Part shown: positions 1 to 9,128 of the stretch, piece by piece | How the letters are laid out: each line of letters begins with the position of its first letter | Position numbering within the stretch: position 1 is the stretch's first letter | Assembly: GCA_964476155.1 (NCBI GenBank) | Contig: CAYYYS010000001.1 | Coordinates: 1 to 64,000 of the forward strand | Direction: 5' to 3' | DNA length: 64,000 bases | DNA from: JAHIYU01 sp964476155 | Lineage (GTDB): Bacteria; Krumholzibacteriota; Krumholzibacteriia; LZORAL124-64-63 | Notes under the pieces: generated by a model | The model's input: the letters and a program-made list of their open reading frames with translations, nothing else | The model's database searches: none | What the model was told of the DNA's origin: nothing | Translations under genes and position numbers: made by a program

Positions 1-222
1 AAGAAGAAGCACCACAACCGGTAGTGGGTACTTGAGTGAAGGACATATCCCCTTCCCATCAAGTAAATGCAGGGCATCTTCTATTCAGACAAGGGGTTAT
101 AGTCACATCCTCACGCATTGCGCATAATGTATATTATGTTAAGAGCACATATATCCAAAATATTTCTTCTCTACTATATTCATATATTTGAGGTGTTTAC
201 TGGAATAGCCAATTCGAGTCTT

Positions 223-1251
223 CTAGCCCGCACATATCTCTAAGATAGCCCGCTCAAGCACCTTTTCTGGTCCCAAAGGACTGCTCTTCAAATCGAATTC
301 GCACCTCGCGCAGGCCTTCAGCGCCCGATCCACGACCACGTCACCCCATTTCTCGGCTGTCGTAACGGCCTGACGTACCGCATACGGCGACGCACCGAGT
401 ACCGATGGGATTTGGTTGGCACCCACACCATCGCGAAGCAGAGCGGCTACTTGGGCCACCTGCTTCACACGCCAGTTGAGCAATGGCGCCAGTTCATATG
501 GCGACTTTCCCGCGGCCAGAAATTCATGATAGACCCTTAATCCCGCGGCGCCCTGGCTTGGCCCCATCATTTTGACCAGTTCGAAGGGATCAATAGGCCG
601 CTGGGCCAGTATCACATCGAGCATCTGCTGCTCACTCAGCGGAACCTCGACATCGGCGGCCAGCAGACTCAGTTTATCAATCTCACCGGTCAAGGCCGTC
701 AAATCGTCGCCGACGAGTTCAACCAGCAGTTCCGCAATATCCTGACCAATTGATAATCCCTTGTCCTTGGCAGTTCTAAGAATCCAGCCCACCAGATCAC
801 TGCCGCGCGGCGGGGAGAAATCGTATAGGTAACCGGCTGATTTACAGGCCTTGACCCACTTCTTGCGACCATCAGCCTTATTGGACATGAGTATCATTAC
901 CGTCTCGGCGGCAGGCTTCTCCAGGTACTTGATCAAGCCGGTTTCGGCCCCGGCGTCCGTGATCATTTGAGCTGCGCGCTTGACGCATATCACCTGGTGC
1001 GAACACATCATGGGATAACTCAAAGCCTGCTGTATGACGGCTCCGATCTCGACATCGTCGCCATCATAGCAATGGAAATTGAATGCGGCCCCCGCATCGC
1101 CCAGCAACTTCTTCTTCAGAAAGTCCACGACACCGGCCATGCGATGTGCGTCCTCCCCCGCCAGCAAATACACGGGCCGATACTCGGCCCGGGACAGTTC
1201 AGCACGTAACTGCTTGAAGTCAGGTCCCGATTGGCCGCGCTTGAACGCCAT
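223..1251 (-). CDS. holA: DNA polymerase III subunit delta
   Basis: This protein is the clamp-loader delta subunit, which opens the beta sliding clamp within the DnaX complex during replication. The 342-residue product has the HolA layout: an N-terminal segment with YLLAGED near residue 27, a degenerate AAA-like fold without a working Walker A motif, and a helical C-terminal domain. The ATG at 1251 overlaps the lptE stop codon as TGATG; a GTG one codon upstream is also possible. The order lptE-holA is common in Gram-negative bacteria and suggests translational coupling. The length matches the family. Confidence 0.9.
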   Translation of the reverse strand: MAFKRGQSGPDFKQLRAELSRAEYRPVYLLAGEDAHRMAGVVDFLKKKLLGDAGAAFNFHCYDGDDVEIGAVIQQALSYPMMCSHQVICVKRAAQMITDAGAETGLIKYLEKPAAETVMILMSNKADGRKKWVKACKSAGYLYDFSPPRGSDLVGWILRTAKDKGLSIGQDIAELLVELVGDDLTALTGEIDKLSLLAADVEVPLSEQQMLDVILAQRPIDPFELVKMMGPSQGAAGLRVYHEFLAAGKSPYELAPLLNWRVKQVAQVAALLRDGVGANQIPSVLGASPYAVRQAVTTAEKWGDVVVDRALKACARCEFDLKSSPLGPEKVLERAILEICAG

Positions 1252-1757
1252 CACCAGTCCTCCACCACGGCTGCCAGCACCTCGCGGACGATCTCCGCCG
1301 CGGCCGTCGCTCGCGCATCGGCCTCGGCGCTGCCGCCGGTATCTTTCACAGCGAAGTTGCCGGTCCCCGTGATCCGCTTTTTTTCGAAGATCGCCTCTCC
1401 CGTCTCCAGCACACGCATGGTCAGTTCGACCATGATCTGCACCTGATACTCATCAACCTGCAACTCGCTGGTGGTAAAGGCTTCGCGCAGATTATAGCGG
1501 ACCACCTTGCCGGTTATTTCCGTGGCGGCGTCTCGTATATCCACCACACGCAGGGTGTTGTCGTCCTGCAGTGCCGAGATGATGTTCTCCGTCAACTCCA
1601 CTTCGATATTGGGTTCGGCAGTGCGGTTCTCAAAATAGGGAACCGCGACCAGTCGGATCGATTCATCGATTCGTCCCGAGCTCGTGGAATAGACACCACA
1701 GCCTGAAGCCGAAAGCACCAGGAGTGTCAGAGCGACCATGACTGAGAGACGATACAT
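1251..1757 (-). CDS. lptE: LptE-like LPS-assembly lipoprotein
   Basis: LptE is the outer-membrane lipoprotein that plugs the LptD barrel and helps place lipopolysaccharide in the outer leaflet. The product (about 168 residues) has a lipoprotein signal with lipobox LSASGC near residues 15-20, then the conserved start of the family, VPYFENRT. This family diverges quickly, so the call rests on this N-terminal motif, the size and the position directly upstream of holA. The ATG at 1757 overlaps the stop of the upstream response regulator (GTGATG); the GTG just before it is closer to the ribosome site AAAGGA. Confidence 0.8.
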   Translation of the reverse strand: MYRLSVMVALTLLVLSASGCGVYSTSSGRIDESIRLVAVPYFENRTAEPNIEVELTENIISALQDDNTLRVVDIRDAATEITGKVVRYNLREAFTTSELQVDEYQVQIMVELTMRVLETGEAIFEKKRITGTGNFAVKDTGGSAEADARATAAAEIVREVLAAVVEDW

Positions 1758-3169
1758 CACGATACGTTGTCCTTTCTGAGTCCGTACTGCTTGATCCGAT
1801 AGCGAAGCTTGTCACGATTCAGTCCCAACAACCTCGCGGCTCTCGACTGGTTCCCGCCGGCCTGGTCCAGGGCGCGTCGCACGCAGTGCGCCTCGACCTG
1901 CTCGAGAAGCGTTTCCAACTGGACGCCGTCCTCTGGAAACTCGGCCGTCATCACGGAGGATAGATCGTCCCACATGACCGGGGCCGTTGTCGATGCGGAA
2001 CCGGACAGGTTCAGCTCGGCAACGGTCAGGGTGTTCCCGTCGGACAACAGCACGGCGCGCTCGAGAACATTCCGCAACTCACGAATGTTGCCGGGCCATT
2101 CATAGGCCGCCATGGCGATCCTTGCTGTCTCGTCAAATCCCGTGAACCGTTTCTTGAACTGGAGATTGTAGAGACGCAGAAAATGATCAGCCAGCGCCGG
2201 GACGTCCTCCGGTCTCTCGCGCAGGGGCGGAATGTGCAGGGGGATTACCTTGAGCCGGTAGTACAGGTCCTCACGGAATCGGCCTTCCGCCTCCAGACGG
2301 GACAGGTTGCGGTTGGTGGCCGCTATGAAACGGACATCCGCGCTGATGTCCTTGACGCCACCGACGCGCCGGAATGTCTGCTTCTCCAGGACGCGTAGGA
2401 ACTTGACCTGCAGGGCCAGGCTCATCTCCCCGATCTCGTCGAGAAAAAGCGTACCGTTGTGCGCCATCTCCAGCAGACCGGGTTTCTGTTGATCGGCGCC
2501 CGTGAAGGCTCCCTTCTCGTGTCCGAAAAGCTCGCTCTCAAGCAACTTCTCGGGTAAGGCCGCACAGTTGATCTCCAGGAACGGCGCCGCACTGCGGGGA
2601 GACGCGGCGTGGATCAGACCGGCCAGGACATCCTTGCCGACACCGGATTCACCCTCGATCAGAACGGTGGTCCTGTCGCCGGCGGCAATCTTGCGGACCG
2701 TCTCGTAGATTTCCTGCATGACCGGCGCGGAGCTGATGACCATGCCGGGCGAGTTCAGAAACGAATGCCCCTTGCGCCTGAGAGCGTAAAGTTCGCGGGA
2801 GGCGCGGGAGGCGTGCAGACCGCGTTTGATGGCCAACAGCAGATGGTCGAGATTGAAGGGCTTGGGGATGAAATCGAAAGCGCCGGCCCGGACGGCTTTG
2901 ACCGCGGTCTCCACATCGCCATAGGCCGTCATCATGATGACGCACAGACTAGGAAACTCGCGATGGATCTCCGCCATGACCTCGAGACCGCTGGTATCCG
3001 GCAACACCAGGTCGAGCAGAACCAGATCCGGGACGCATACGGGCAGCCGCTCCAGAGCTTCGGCGCCGGACGCCGCCGTCTCCACCTGGTAGAGTTCGTC
3101 GCTCAGGGCGCCGCGCAGGAATTTGAGGATCTGTGGCTGGTCATCGACCACCAGCAACTGTGGCTTCAT
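1757..3169 (-). CDS. Sigma-54-dependent response regulator, NtrC family
   Basis: This is a three-domain activator of sigma-54 RNA polymerase (470 residues). The receiver domain has the acidic pair at 9-10, phospho-acceptor D53 and K103. The AAA+ domain has Walker A GESGVGK (173-179), the sigma-54 contact loop GAFTGA (220-225) and Walker B LFLDE (241-245). A Fis-type helix-turn-helix closes the C terminus. The ATG at 3169 is preceded by GGAG at good spacing; longer upstream starts are unsupported. No histidine kinase lies next to it, so its signal is unknown. It is followed at once by lptE and holA, but a shared function with them is not implied. Confidence 0.93.
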   Translation of the reverse strand: MKPQLLVVDDQPQILKFLRGALSDELYQVETAASGAEALERLPVCVPDLVLLDLVLPDTSGLEVMAEIHREFPSLCVIMMTAYGDVETAVKAVRAGAFDFIPKPFNLDHLLLAIKRGLHASRASRELYALRRKGHSFLNSPGMVISSAPVMQEIYETVRKIAAGDRTTVLIEGESGVGKDVLAGLIHAASPRSAAPFLEINCAALPEKLLESELFGHEKGAFTGADQQKPGLLEMAHNGTLFLDEIGEMSLALQVKFLRVLEKQTFRRVGGVKDISADVRFIAATNRNLSRLEAEGRFREDLYYRLKVIPLHIPPLRERPEDVPALADHFLRLYNLQFKKRFTGFDETARIAMAAYEWPGNIRELRNVLERAVLLSDGNTLTVAELNLSGSASTTAPVMWDDLSSVMTAEFPEDGVQLETLLEQVEAHCVRRALDQAGGNQSRAARLLGLNRDKLRYRIKQYGLRKDNVS

Positions 3170-3361
3170 TATGTCTCCGCTTGGGATGAGTCGCGTCACG
3201 ACCGTCACGTCGCGCACCGCACGCCAGCAGCCGTGCACCAGAATGATTTTTTCAACAGCCTGCCAGGATTATCGGGCCGGCGCCCCCATCGCGCAAGGCA
3301 CAGTTGCAGACACACGCCTTTCGGCGTCTTGTCCTGTCCCGGCCGGAATATTGAACGGAAG

Positions 3362-4153
3362 CTAGAGTGCGCCTTCGCCCTCGAGGACAGTCTTGACGGT
3401 CATCATCAGGATACGCAGATCCGTACGCCAGCCGATGTTGCCGATGTACTGCTTGTCGAGCGCCACCTTCCGGCGTACCGAATCGACATTGGTATCGTAT
3501 CCGTTGATCACCTGGGCCAACCCGGTGATACCGGGCAAAACAACCAGACGATCATGATACAGGGGAATGTCGTGCTCGAGCTGCCGGATAAAACAGAGGC
3601 GCTCGGGCCGCGGCCCGATCACGCTCATCTCGCCACGCAACACGTTGACGAACTGGGGAAACTCGTCCAGCCGCGTCTTGCGCAGAACACGCCCGACCCG
3701 AGTGACGCGCGCGTCGTTTTCGGTGGTCCACTGGGGTCCACTCTCCTCCGCGTCTAGTCGCATGGTGCGCAGCTTGTAGATACGGAAAGGCTTGCCGGGA
3801 TACAATACCCGACGCCGCTCGGGGAAGGTCGCGCACGGAGACTTGTGCCGCTGACGGCGATCAATACCAATCCGAGACTGCAGATAGAAGATGGGCCCCC
3901 GCGAGTCCAACTTGATGGCGACAGCGATCAAGGGGAGCAAAACAGCAAAGAAACCGAGAGCAACAAACGAGACAATGATGTCCACGAGACGCTTCGAACC
4001 TCTGATATACGAATGTGATAGTTCTGATACCTCGAAGTTGTCCGCTCGGCACAGGGCTTCGAGCAAACCGACTTCCGCAAGGTGAGTTTCTTCGGTATAA
4101 CTTCCCGAGTGGTCCTCTTTACCAGGCCTAAATGAATAACCCATGCCCCTCAC
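3362..4153 (-). CDS. Polyprenyl-phosphate sugar-1-phosphate transferase (initiating glycosyltransferase)
   Basis: Members of this bacterial sugar transferase family move a sugar-1-phosphate from a nucleotide sugar to undecaprenyl phosphate, the first step of exopolysaccharide or O-antigen repeat assembly. The C-terminal catalytic half shows KLRTM, TRLDEFPQ and GEMSVIGPRPE. One strong membrane segment follows the motif KRLVDI, and there is no large N-terminal multi-spanning region, so this is the short form. A GTG at 4153 with GAGGG upstream fits best; ATG at 4144 and TTG at 4180 are alternatives. A second family member lies at 38041-38763. Confidence 0.88.
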   Translation of the reverse strand: MRGMGYSFRPGKEDHSGSYTEETHLAEVGLLEALCRADNFEVSELSHSYIRGSKRLVDIIVSFVALGFFAVLLPLIAVAIKLDSRGPIFYLQSRIGIDRRQRHKSPCATFPERRRVLYPGKPFRIYKLRTMRLDAEESGPQWTTENDARVTRVGRVLRKTRLDEFPQFVNVLRGEMSVIGPRPERLCFIRQLEHDIPLYHDRLVVLPGITGLAQVINGYDTNVDSVRRKVALDKQYIGNIGWRTDLRILMMTVKTVLEGEGAL

Positions 4154-4249
4154 TGCCTTTCCCTCTCTTGGTCCCCCCAAGAAAAGCAGAATATTCTGAT
4201 CTGTATGGTCTATGCTAGCAAGACCTACAATTCAATGGGCGATTGCTTC

Positions 4250-4278
4250 AGAATACAACAAAACGCCCAAATTATCAA
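4250..4278 (-). promoter_or_regulatory. Predicted sigma-70 promoter for the sugar transferase
   Basis: On the minus strand TTGATA (4278-4273) and TATTCT (4255-4250) are separated by exactly 17 bases. The site lies about 95 bases upstream of the sugar transferase start, in the divergent gap before the plus-strand flippase-like gene. It is inferred from consensus match and position only. Confidence 0.5.
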
Positions 4279-4365
4279 GCCACTTCATCTGCTCTTCCTG
4301 GCACCTTGATTTTTCCGATCCTATCCCGCATATGTTGATCTGTGCCCCTGCAACCGGGAGAGTGA

Positions 4366-5340
4366 ATGGACCGCGCACGCCAAATGATCACCCATATCCT
4401 GCTCTGGCTGACGGCCGGCTGCCTCGTCTACGCGCTGGCCGGCCTACTACTCGGGTGGCGCGATTTCCAGCTGGGGTTGTCAAGGTTCCCCCTGGACAGC
4501 CTCCCCCTGCTTGTCGGACTGACCCTGATCAACTACCTCCTGAGATTCGGCCGTTGGAGCCTTTACCTTAGGCATCTCTCCCTGCCAGTACCTACCCGCG
4601 AATCCTGGGCTCTCTATTTCGCAACTTTTGCCATGGTTGTCACTCCGGGCAAGCTGGGAGAAATCTACAAAGCCATCCATCTGCACGACCGGCGCAGCGT
4701 TCCCCTGGCCGCCGGCTTTTCCATAGTCGTGGCTGAAAGGCTTGCCGACATCCTGGCCATCATACTGCTCATGTCCGTGGGGCTGTTCTGGTGGGATGGG
4801 CCATTCGCCGGTACGACCGCCAAAGTTGCCGCATCGTCGATCATCGTGCTTGCGCTGGCCTCATTGCGAAGTGGACGCCTGCAGCGGGCGCTGGTTGCCC
4901 GCTTGGCCCGCGCTCCCAAGCTCCGCGACCACGCCGACAATGTTCGCGACTCCCTGAACTGGTTGCCGCGTCTGACCGGCGGTCGGGTTGCCGCGCAGTC
5001 CATCTTGCTCAGTCTCCTGGCCTGGGCCGCCGAATGTCTCAGCCTGTGGGTGATCTGTGATCGTCTCGGTTACGATATCGGAATCGGTCCGGCTGTCTTC
5101 ACCTATGCAGCGGCCACGCTTGCCGGCTCACTGGCTTTCCTGCCCGGCGGCCTGGGCGGCACTGAGGCGGTGCTGGTCATTCTCCTGACCGGGCTTGACC
5201 TCCCGCGGGGGGTCGCCCTGTCCGTGGCTCTGCTCGTACGTCTGCTCACGCTATGGTTCGCCGTCTTCATCGGCGTAGCTGTTTTCATTGGCGCGAGACG
5301 CATCCTCTTCCCCGCCGTCGACAAAGGCAACCACTTTTAA
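4366..5340 (+). CDS. Flippase-like membrane protein (lysylphosphatidylglycerol synthase TM domain family, UPF0104)
   Basis: This 324-residue, very hydrophobic protein has about eight predicted membrane helices. It carries the family's features: an early RW segment, GKLGEIYKA near residues 86-94, and the glycine-rich stretch LPGGLGGTEA near 261-270. The soluble aminoacyl-transfer domain of MprF is absent, so lysyl-PG synthesis is not implied. Stand-alone members are often found beside polysaccharide or glycolipid genes and are thought to move lipids. GGGAG lies 5 bases before the ATG. It is the only plus-strand gene of this polysaccharide block. Confidence 0.82.
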   Translation: MDRARQMITHILLWLTAGCLVYALAGLLLGWRDFQLGLSRFPLDSLPLLVGLTLINYLLRFGRWSLYLRHLSLPVPTRESWALYFATFAMVVTPGKLGEIYKAIHLHDRRSVPLAAGFSIVVAERLADILAIILLMSVGLFWWDGPFAGTTAKVAASSIIVLALASLRSGRLQRALVARLARAPKLRDHADNVRDSLNWLPRLTGGRVAAQSILLSLLAWAAECLSLWVICDRLGYDIGIGPAVFTYAAATLAGSLAFLPGGLGGTEAVLVILLTGLDLPRGVALSVALLVRLLTLWFAVFIGVAVFIGARRILFPAVDKGNHF

Positions 5341-5365
5341 AGCCCGCCCCACACGGGGACGGGCT
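5341..5365. terminator. Bidirectional terminator hairpin between convergent genes
   Basis: AGCCCG/CGGGCT and CCCC/GGGG form a GC-rich stem with a one-base bulge and an ACAC loop. It sits directly after the stop of the plus-strand flippase-like gene and downstream of the minus-strand export gene. The T-tracts are short on both sides, so strength is uncertain. Confidence 0.55.
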
Positions 5366-5389
5366 AATCATGAAACCATCGACTGACCG

Positions 5390-6346
5390 TCAGCGACTCG
5401 ACATGCGGTCGTAGGTAAAGAGAAGCGCGGCCGCAGTCGTGAGTGTACCAAGAAGCACGGGGTAGGTTGTGCGGAAGAAGCCGCCATTGTCCCGCTTGAT
5501 CTCGACGGTATCGCCGGGATAGACGAGCGGATTGCCCGAAAGATCACCCTGCTCCGTCCACAGGCGGACATCGATCAGTGTCGATTCGTAGCGATTCTCA
5601 CCGCTGTCGTGAATCCACCAGACCTTACCCATATGGGCACTTTCGGTCGGTGAGCCGGCGAGCATGAGCACGGTCATGATCCGGGTCGGTTCAGTGAGGC
5701 TGTAGGTTCCGGGCGACATGACGGCGCCGAAAACCTGCACGCCCGTGTCGGGTGCCGCTGTCAAGGCTTCTCCACCGGGAACGATGACTGTGTCGCCCGC
5801 ACGCAGAAACACTTGCGGCGTCCCGCCGGTGCCGCTGATCAGACCGGTCAGATCGTAGATGCTGGTACTCGTCGTCGGGCCGTCGATGGAGATCACTCTC
5901 ACGGCGGTCAGGTTGGCGTCACGGTCGACACCCCCGGCTTCGCGTAATATATCCCAAAGTGTTGGCGAAGAATCGAAGGTGAAGCTGCCCGGGGAAATCA
6001 CGGCCCCGAGGACGTAGATACGCAGGGCGTTGTACTCGGTGACGGTCAAGGAGACATCGACAATGTCGTGATTGAACAGGCGCAGCTTCTGGCGAACGAG
6101 CTCCTCGGCTTCGGATACGGTAAGTCCGGCCATTTCGATCTCGCCCACCAGCGGAATGACCGAAGTCCCGTCGGGACGGATCACCAGGCTTCGGTCGAGC
6201 GCCGGCTGCTGGAGTACGTTAAGCTGAACAACGTCACCGATGCCAAGACGGTAGTCTTCAGAATCGGCGTCCGTCTGGGCGAAAGCCAACTGGGCGACCA
6301 GGACCATAACCGCCAGCACCATCGAGACATTGCGACAGCGAGACAT
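5390..6346 (-). CDS. Polysaccharide export outer-membrane protein, Wza/SLBB type
   Basis: Proteins of this type form or gate the outer-membrane exit channel for capsule or exopolysaccharide. The product (318 residues) begins with a cleavable signal peptide ending AQLAFA. A Poly_export domain (YRLGIGDVV, then VIPLVGEIEMAGLT) follows, then two SLBB repeats (around LRIYVLGAV and VQVFGAVMSPG). A hydrophobic helix lies near the C terminus (TTAAALLF). There is no clear lipobox. The ATG at 6346 is chosen because the signal peptide starts there and GGGGGAG precedes it. No Wzc-type kinase is found nearby. Confidence 0.88.
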   Translation of the reverse strand: MSRCRNVSMVLAVMVLVAQLAFAQTDADSEDYRLGIGDVVQLNVLQQPALDRSLVIRPDGTSVIPLVGEIEMAGLTVSEAEELVRQKLRLFNHDIVDVSLTVTEYNALRIYVLGAVISPGSFTFDSSPTLWDILREAGGVDRDANLTAVRVISIDGPTTSTSIYDLTGLISGTGGTPQVFLRAGDTVIVPGGEALTAAPDTGVQVFGAVMSPGTYSLTEPTRIMTVLMLAGSPTESAHMGKVWWIHDSGENRYESTLIDVRLWTEQGDLSGNPLVYPGDTVEIKRDNGGFFRTTYPVLLGTLTTAAALLFTYDRMSSR

Positions 6347-6369
6347 GTCTCCCCCATTTCCCGCTCGCG

Positions 6370-7314
6370 TCAGACGCAAGCCGCTTGTGCCATGTACCAG
6401 CTGACCGTCTGGGCCAGACCCGTCTTGAAATCGACCAGCGGTTCGTACCCGATAACTTCGCGGGCCAGACTGATGTCGGCCATTGAGTGCGGTACGTCAC
6501 CGGCTCGCACCTCGCCGTGGATGGGCTCCAAACGCTTGCCGGCGTTCTCCTGGATCGCCTCATAGAGCTCGTTCAAAGTGAATCGATCCCCACATGCCAC
6601 GTTCACCGTCACGCCGCCGGGATCCGGCGTCTCTGCGGCCAGGATGTTAGCATGGACCACGTTCTCGATGTAGGTAAAGTCTCGAGAATATTCGCCGTCG
6701 CCGTTGATGGTCGGAGCCTCCCCCGCCAGCAGCTTCGTGATGAAGATGGGGATCACCGCCGCGTACTGGCTCTTGGGATCCTGACGCGGACCGAAGATAT
6801 TGAAGTAGCGCAGGCCGATGGTGCTGAGTCCATACAGGTCCGAGAAGATCTTCAGGTACATCTCGCCCACATACTTCTGCACCGCATAGGGCGACATGGG
6901 TTTGCAGGGCATGGCCTCGTGTTTGGGCAAGGTCTCGGAGTCACCGTAGGCCGAGCTGCTGGCCGCGTAGACCAGACGCTTCACGCCGGCATCGCGAGCG
7001 CCGATCAGGACGGTCAAGGTCCCATCGATGTTGTGCAGGTTGGACATGAAGGGATCGGCCACACTGCGGGGGACGGACGCCAGGGCGGCCTCGTGGAATA
7101 CGGTATCCACGCCCCGGCAACAGTCCGCAACCACTTCGGCGTCGGTGATCGAGCCTTCCACAAACCGGATCTTATCCCGAAAACCCGCCATGTTCTCGAT
7201 CTTGCCGGTGGACATATTGTCCAGGATCGTGACCTCGCATCCCCGGTCCACCAGGGCTGCTGCCAGATGTGAGCCGATAAAGCCCGCGCCGCCCGTTATG
7301 AGTACCTTCTGCAT
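6370..7314 (-). CDS. NAD-dependent UDP-sugar epimerase (WbpP/GalE-like)
   Basis: This is an extended short-chain dehydrogenase that interconverts UDP-sugars at C4, most like UDP-GlcNAc 4-epimerases of O-antigen clusters. The Rossmann motif GGAGFIGSH is at residues 8-16. The catalytic set is S-S-S near 124-126 and YAVQK (Tyr and Lys three apart). RYFNIFGPRQ and the sugar-site motif DFTYIENVV are typical of the WbpP group. Full length at 314 residues. It lies between the UDP-sugar dehydrogenase and the export gene and probably shares their transcript. The exact substrate cannot be read from sequence. Confidence 0.9.
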   Translation of the reverse strand: MQKVLITGGAGFIGSHLAAALVDRGCEVTILDNMSTGKIENMAGFRDKIRFVEGSITDAEVVADCCRGVDTVFHEAALASVPRSVADPFMSNLHNIDGTLTVLIGARDAGVKRLVYAASSSAYGDSETLPKHEAMPCKPMSPYAVQKYVGEMYLKIFSDLYGLSTIGLRYFNIFGPRQDPKSQYAAVIPIFITKLLAGEAPTINGDGEYSRDFTYIENVVHANILAAETPDPGGVTVNVACGDRFTLNELYEAIQENAGKRLEPIHGEVRAGDVPHSMADISLAREVIGYEPLVDFKTGLAQTVSWYMAQAACV

Positions 7315-7359
7315 CCGCTATTCCTCCTTGGTATGAATGCCGCGCGATATCCCGAGCGA

Positions 7360-8655
7360 CTAGAGCCTGATCAGCATATTTCTTTTATGGCCCCGTAGCG
7401 CATTTCGCGTGTCGACGATGACGGCACTCGATGCGAGCAAGAGTTCATGATCCACGACCTTGTGGGGTGTCACGATCACCGCCGCATCAAAACCATCCAA
7501 CGTCGCTTTGTCCCATGTGTCGAGTTTTTTTATCTGGTCCAGACCGTGCAGGGTCTCCACATGAGGATCGTACCACCAGACTTCGCCGCCACGCTTGTTG
7601 AGCATTTCCATGATATCGAGAGCGGGCGATTCACGCACATCGTCGATGTCCGGCTTGTAGGCTACGCCCACCATCAGGATACGACTGCCCTTGACCGAGC
7701 GGGTCTGTTCGTTGAGGGCATCGGCTACCAGTTTGACGACGTGGCGTGGCATGGCGCCGTTGACCTGCCCGGCCAGCTCGATGAAACGGGCCTCCATTCC
7801 GACCTGTTTCGCCTTCCACGAGAAGTAGAAGGGATCGATGGGAATGCAGTGACCGCCCAGTCCGGGCCCCGGATAGAAGGGCATGAAGCCGAAGGGCTTG
7901 GTCTTCGCCGCATCGATGACCTCCCAGACATCGATATCCATCGAGTCGCAAAGCAGTGCGATCTCGTTGACCAGACCGATATTCACGCTGCGGAATGTGT
8001 TCTCAAGCAGCTTCACGGTTTCGGCGACACGCGCCGTCGACACGGGCACGACGGTATCCATGACCTGTTCATAGAGGCAGGCCGCAGCTTTGGTGCAGCC
8101 TGCCGTCACGCCACCGACCACTTTGGGAATGTTCTTGGTCTGATAGACGGGATTGCCGGGATCGACCCTCTCGGGCGAGAACGCCAGGTGGAAATCCTGG
8201 CCGACAACCAGACCGGTCTCGTTCAGTCGGGGCAGGATGACTTCTTCGCAGGTCCCTGGATAGGTCGTGCTCTCCAGGATCACGAGCATGCCGTCGTGCA
8301 AATGGGGTGCGATAGCATCGACCGCAGACTGGATGAAGGTCATGTCGGGATCCTGCGTCTTGCCCAGAGGGGTCGGCACGCAGATGTTGACGGCGTCGCA
8401 GGTGGACAGGTCGTCCGGTCCGGTCATGGCCCGAAAGAGTCCCGCGTCCACAGCCGCCTTCACGTCATCGGACGGTACATCGATAATATAGCTCTCGCCC
8501 CGATTGAGCTGGTCGACCTTGTCCACCATCAGGTCGATGCCGATGACCTCGAAACCCTGCTTGGTATACTCCATGGCCAGCGGTAAACCCACGTAGCCCA
8601 GTCCGATTACCGCCAGTCGCGCCTCACGACGCGTGAACTTTTCACAGATATCCAT
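7360..8655 (-). CDS. Nucleotide sugar dehydrogenase (UDP-GlcNAc 6-dehydrogenase, WbpA-like)
   Basis: The enzyme oxidises the C6 hydroxyl of a UDP-sugar twice with NAD+, giving a UDP-uronic acid. Visible signatures are the N-terminal Rossmann GLGYVGLPLA, the middle domain with LLENTFRSVNIGL, the active-site loop GPGLGGHCIP with catalytic Cys, and the C-terminal domain around GVAYKPDIDDVRESPA. With WbpB- and WbpE-like enzymes at 36871-39985 this suggests synthesis of a 2,3-diamino uronic acid sugar. ATG 8655 is preceded by GAGGA at ideal spacing, giving 431 residues. A WbpO-type role (UDP-GalNAc) remains possible because an epimerase is next to it. Confidence 0.9.
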   Translation of the reverse strand: MDICEKFTRREARLAVIGLGYVGLPLAMEYTKQGFEVIGIDLMVDKVDQLNRGESYIIDVPSDDVKAAVDAGLFRAMTGPDDLSTCDAVNICVPTPLGKTQDPDMTFIQSAVDAIAPHLHDGMLVILESTTYPGTCEEVILPRLNETGLVVGQDFHLAFSPERVDPGNPVYQTKNIPKVVGGVTAGCTKAAACLYEQVMDTVVPVSTARVAETVKLLENTFRSVNIGLVNEIALLCDSMDIDVWEVIDAAKTKPFGFMPFYPGPGLGGHCIPIDPFYFSWKAKQVGMEARFIELAGQVNGAMPRHVVKLVADALNEQTRSVKGSRILMVGVAYKPDIDDVRESPALDIMEMLNKRGGEVWWYDPHVETLHGLDQIKKLDTWDKATLDGFDAAVIVTPHKVVDHELLLASSAVIVDTRNALRGHKRNMLIRL

Positions 8656-8747
8656 AGCTTCCTCAGGTTTGAGATTCACGGTCACTTCAGGCCCGAGCTC
8701 ACACACTGACAAATCAGAGCAAGGATGGTGCCATCCCGGGTCAACTC

Positions 8748-9128
8748 TCAGTTGTCATCATCTGGTCTGCGCGACTCTTCATAAAGTCGCTTCATTTCCT
8801 GGCGTAATGATCTTATATCCAATGCGTTGCGAATGGCGCGCCTTGCCATAAATATGATGAATACGGCTAACAAGGCCTGACAGCCAATTTCCACCCAGTT
8901 AGACAAGTCCTGTCCGTGAGACTCGAACAATCGATGCACGGTCCTGGCGAACATCAGCAGAAAAACCACGAAGCAGGTCTGGACGATACTCACCACGATG
9001 CGCTGGTAGAATTCCTCGCGACAACGCAGATATTGGCGCAGAGCAAAAGCCCCACCCCCCGTCCCCCGAAACCGGGACTTGTAGGGCGAGTTATCGCTGG
9101 GCTTACGGGATATCCTCGAAATCAGCAT
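8748..9128 (-). CDS. Small two-helix membrane protein of unknown function
   Basis: I do not recognise this family. The 126-residue frame has a basic N-terminal part, two hydrophobic helices (around IVVSIVQTCFVVFLLMF and ALLAVFIIFMA) and a charged tail ending RRPDDDN that may form a short coiled coil. The start is uncertain: the ATG at 9128 has only a weak AGGA upstream and overlaps the preceding small gene by 26 bases. A G-rich stretch at 9050-9070 lies inside the frame, so translation may begin further downstream. Confidence 0.5.
   Translation of the reverse strand: MLISRISRKPSDNSPYKSRFRGTGGGAFALRQYLRCREEFYQRIVVSIVQTCFVVFLLMFARTVHRLFESHGQDLSNWVEIGCQALLAVFIIFMARRAIRNALDIRSLRQEMKRLYEESRRPDDDN

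Noticed and set aside
1..222. A possible gene or RNA in the AT-rich left end
   Set aside because: No frame of useful length, no tRNA or rRNA pattern and no clear terminator were seen.
3225..3265. Minus-strand GGCAGGCTGTTGAAAAA before the response regulator, as a possible sigma-54 promoter or dispersed repeat
   Set aside because: The GG-N10-GC core of sigma-54 promoters is not met, and I see only one copy in the window.
4366..5340. MprF-type lysylphosphatidylglycerol synthase
   Set aside because: Only the membrane flippase-like part is present; the soluble aminoacyl transferase domain is missing.
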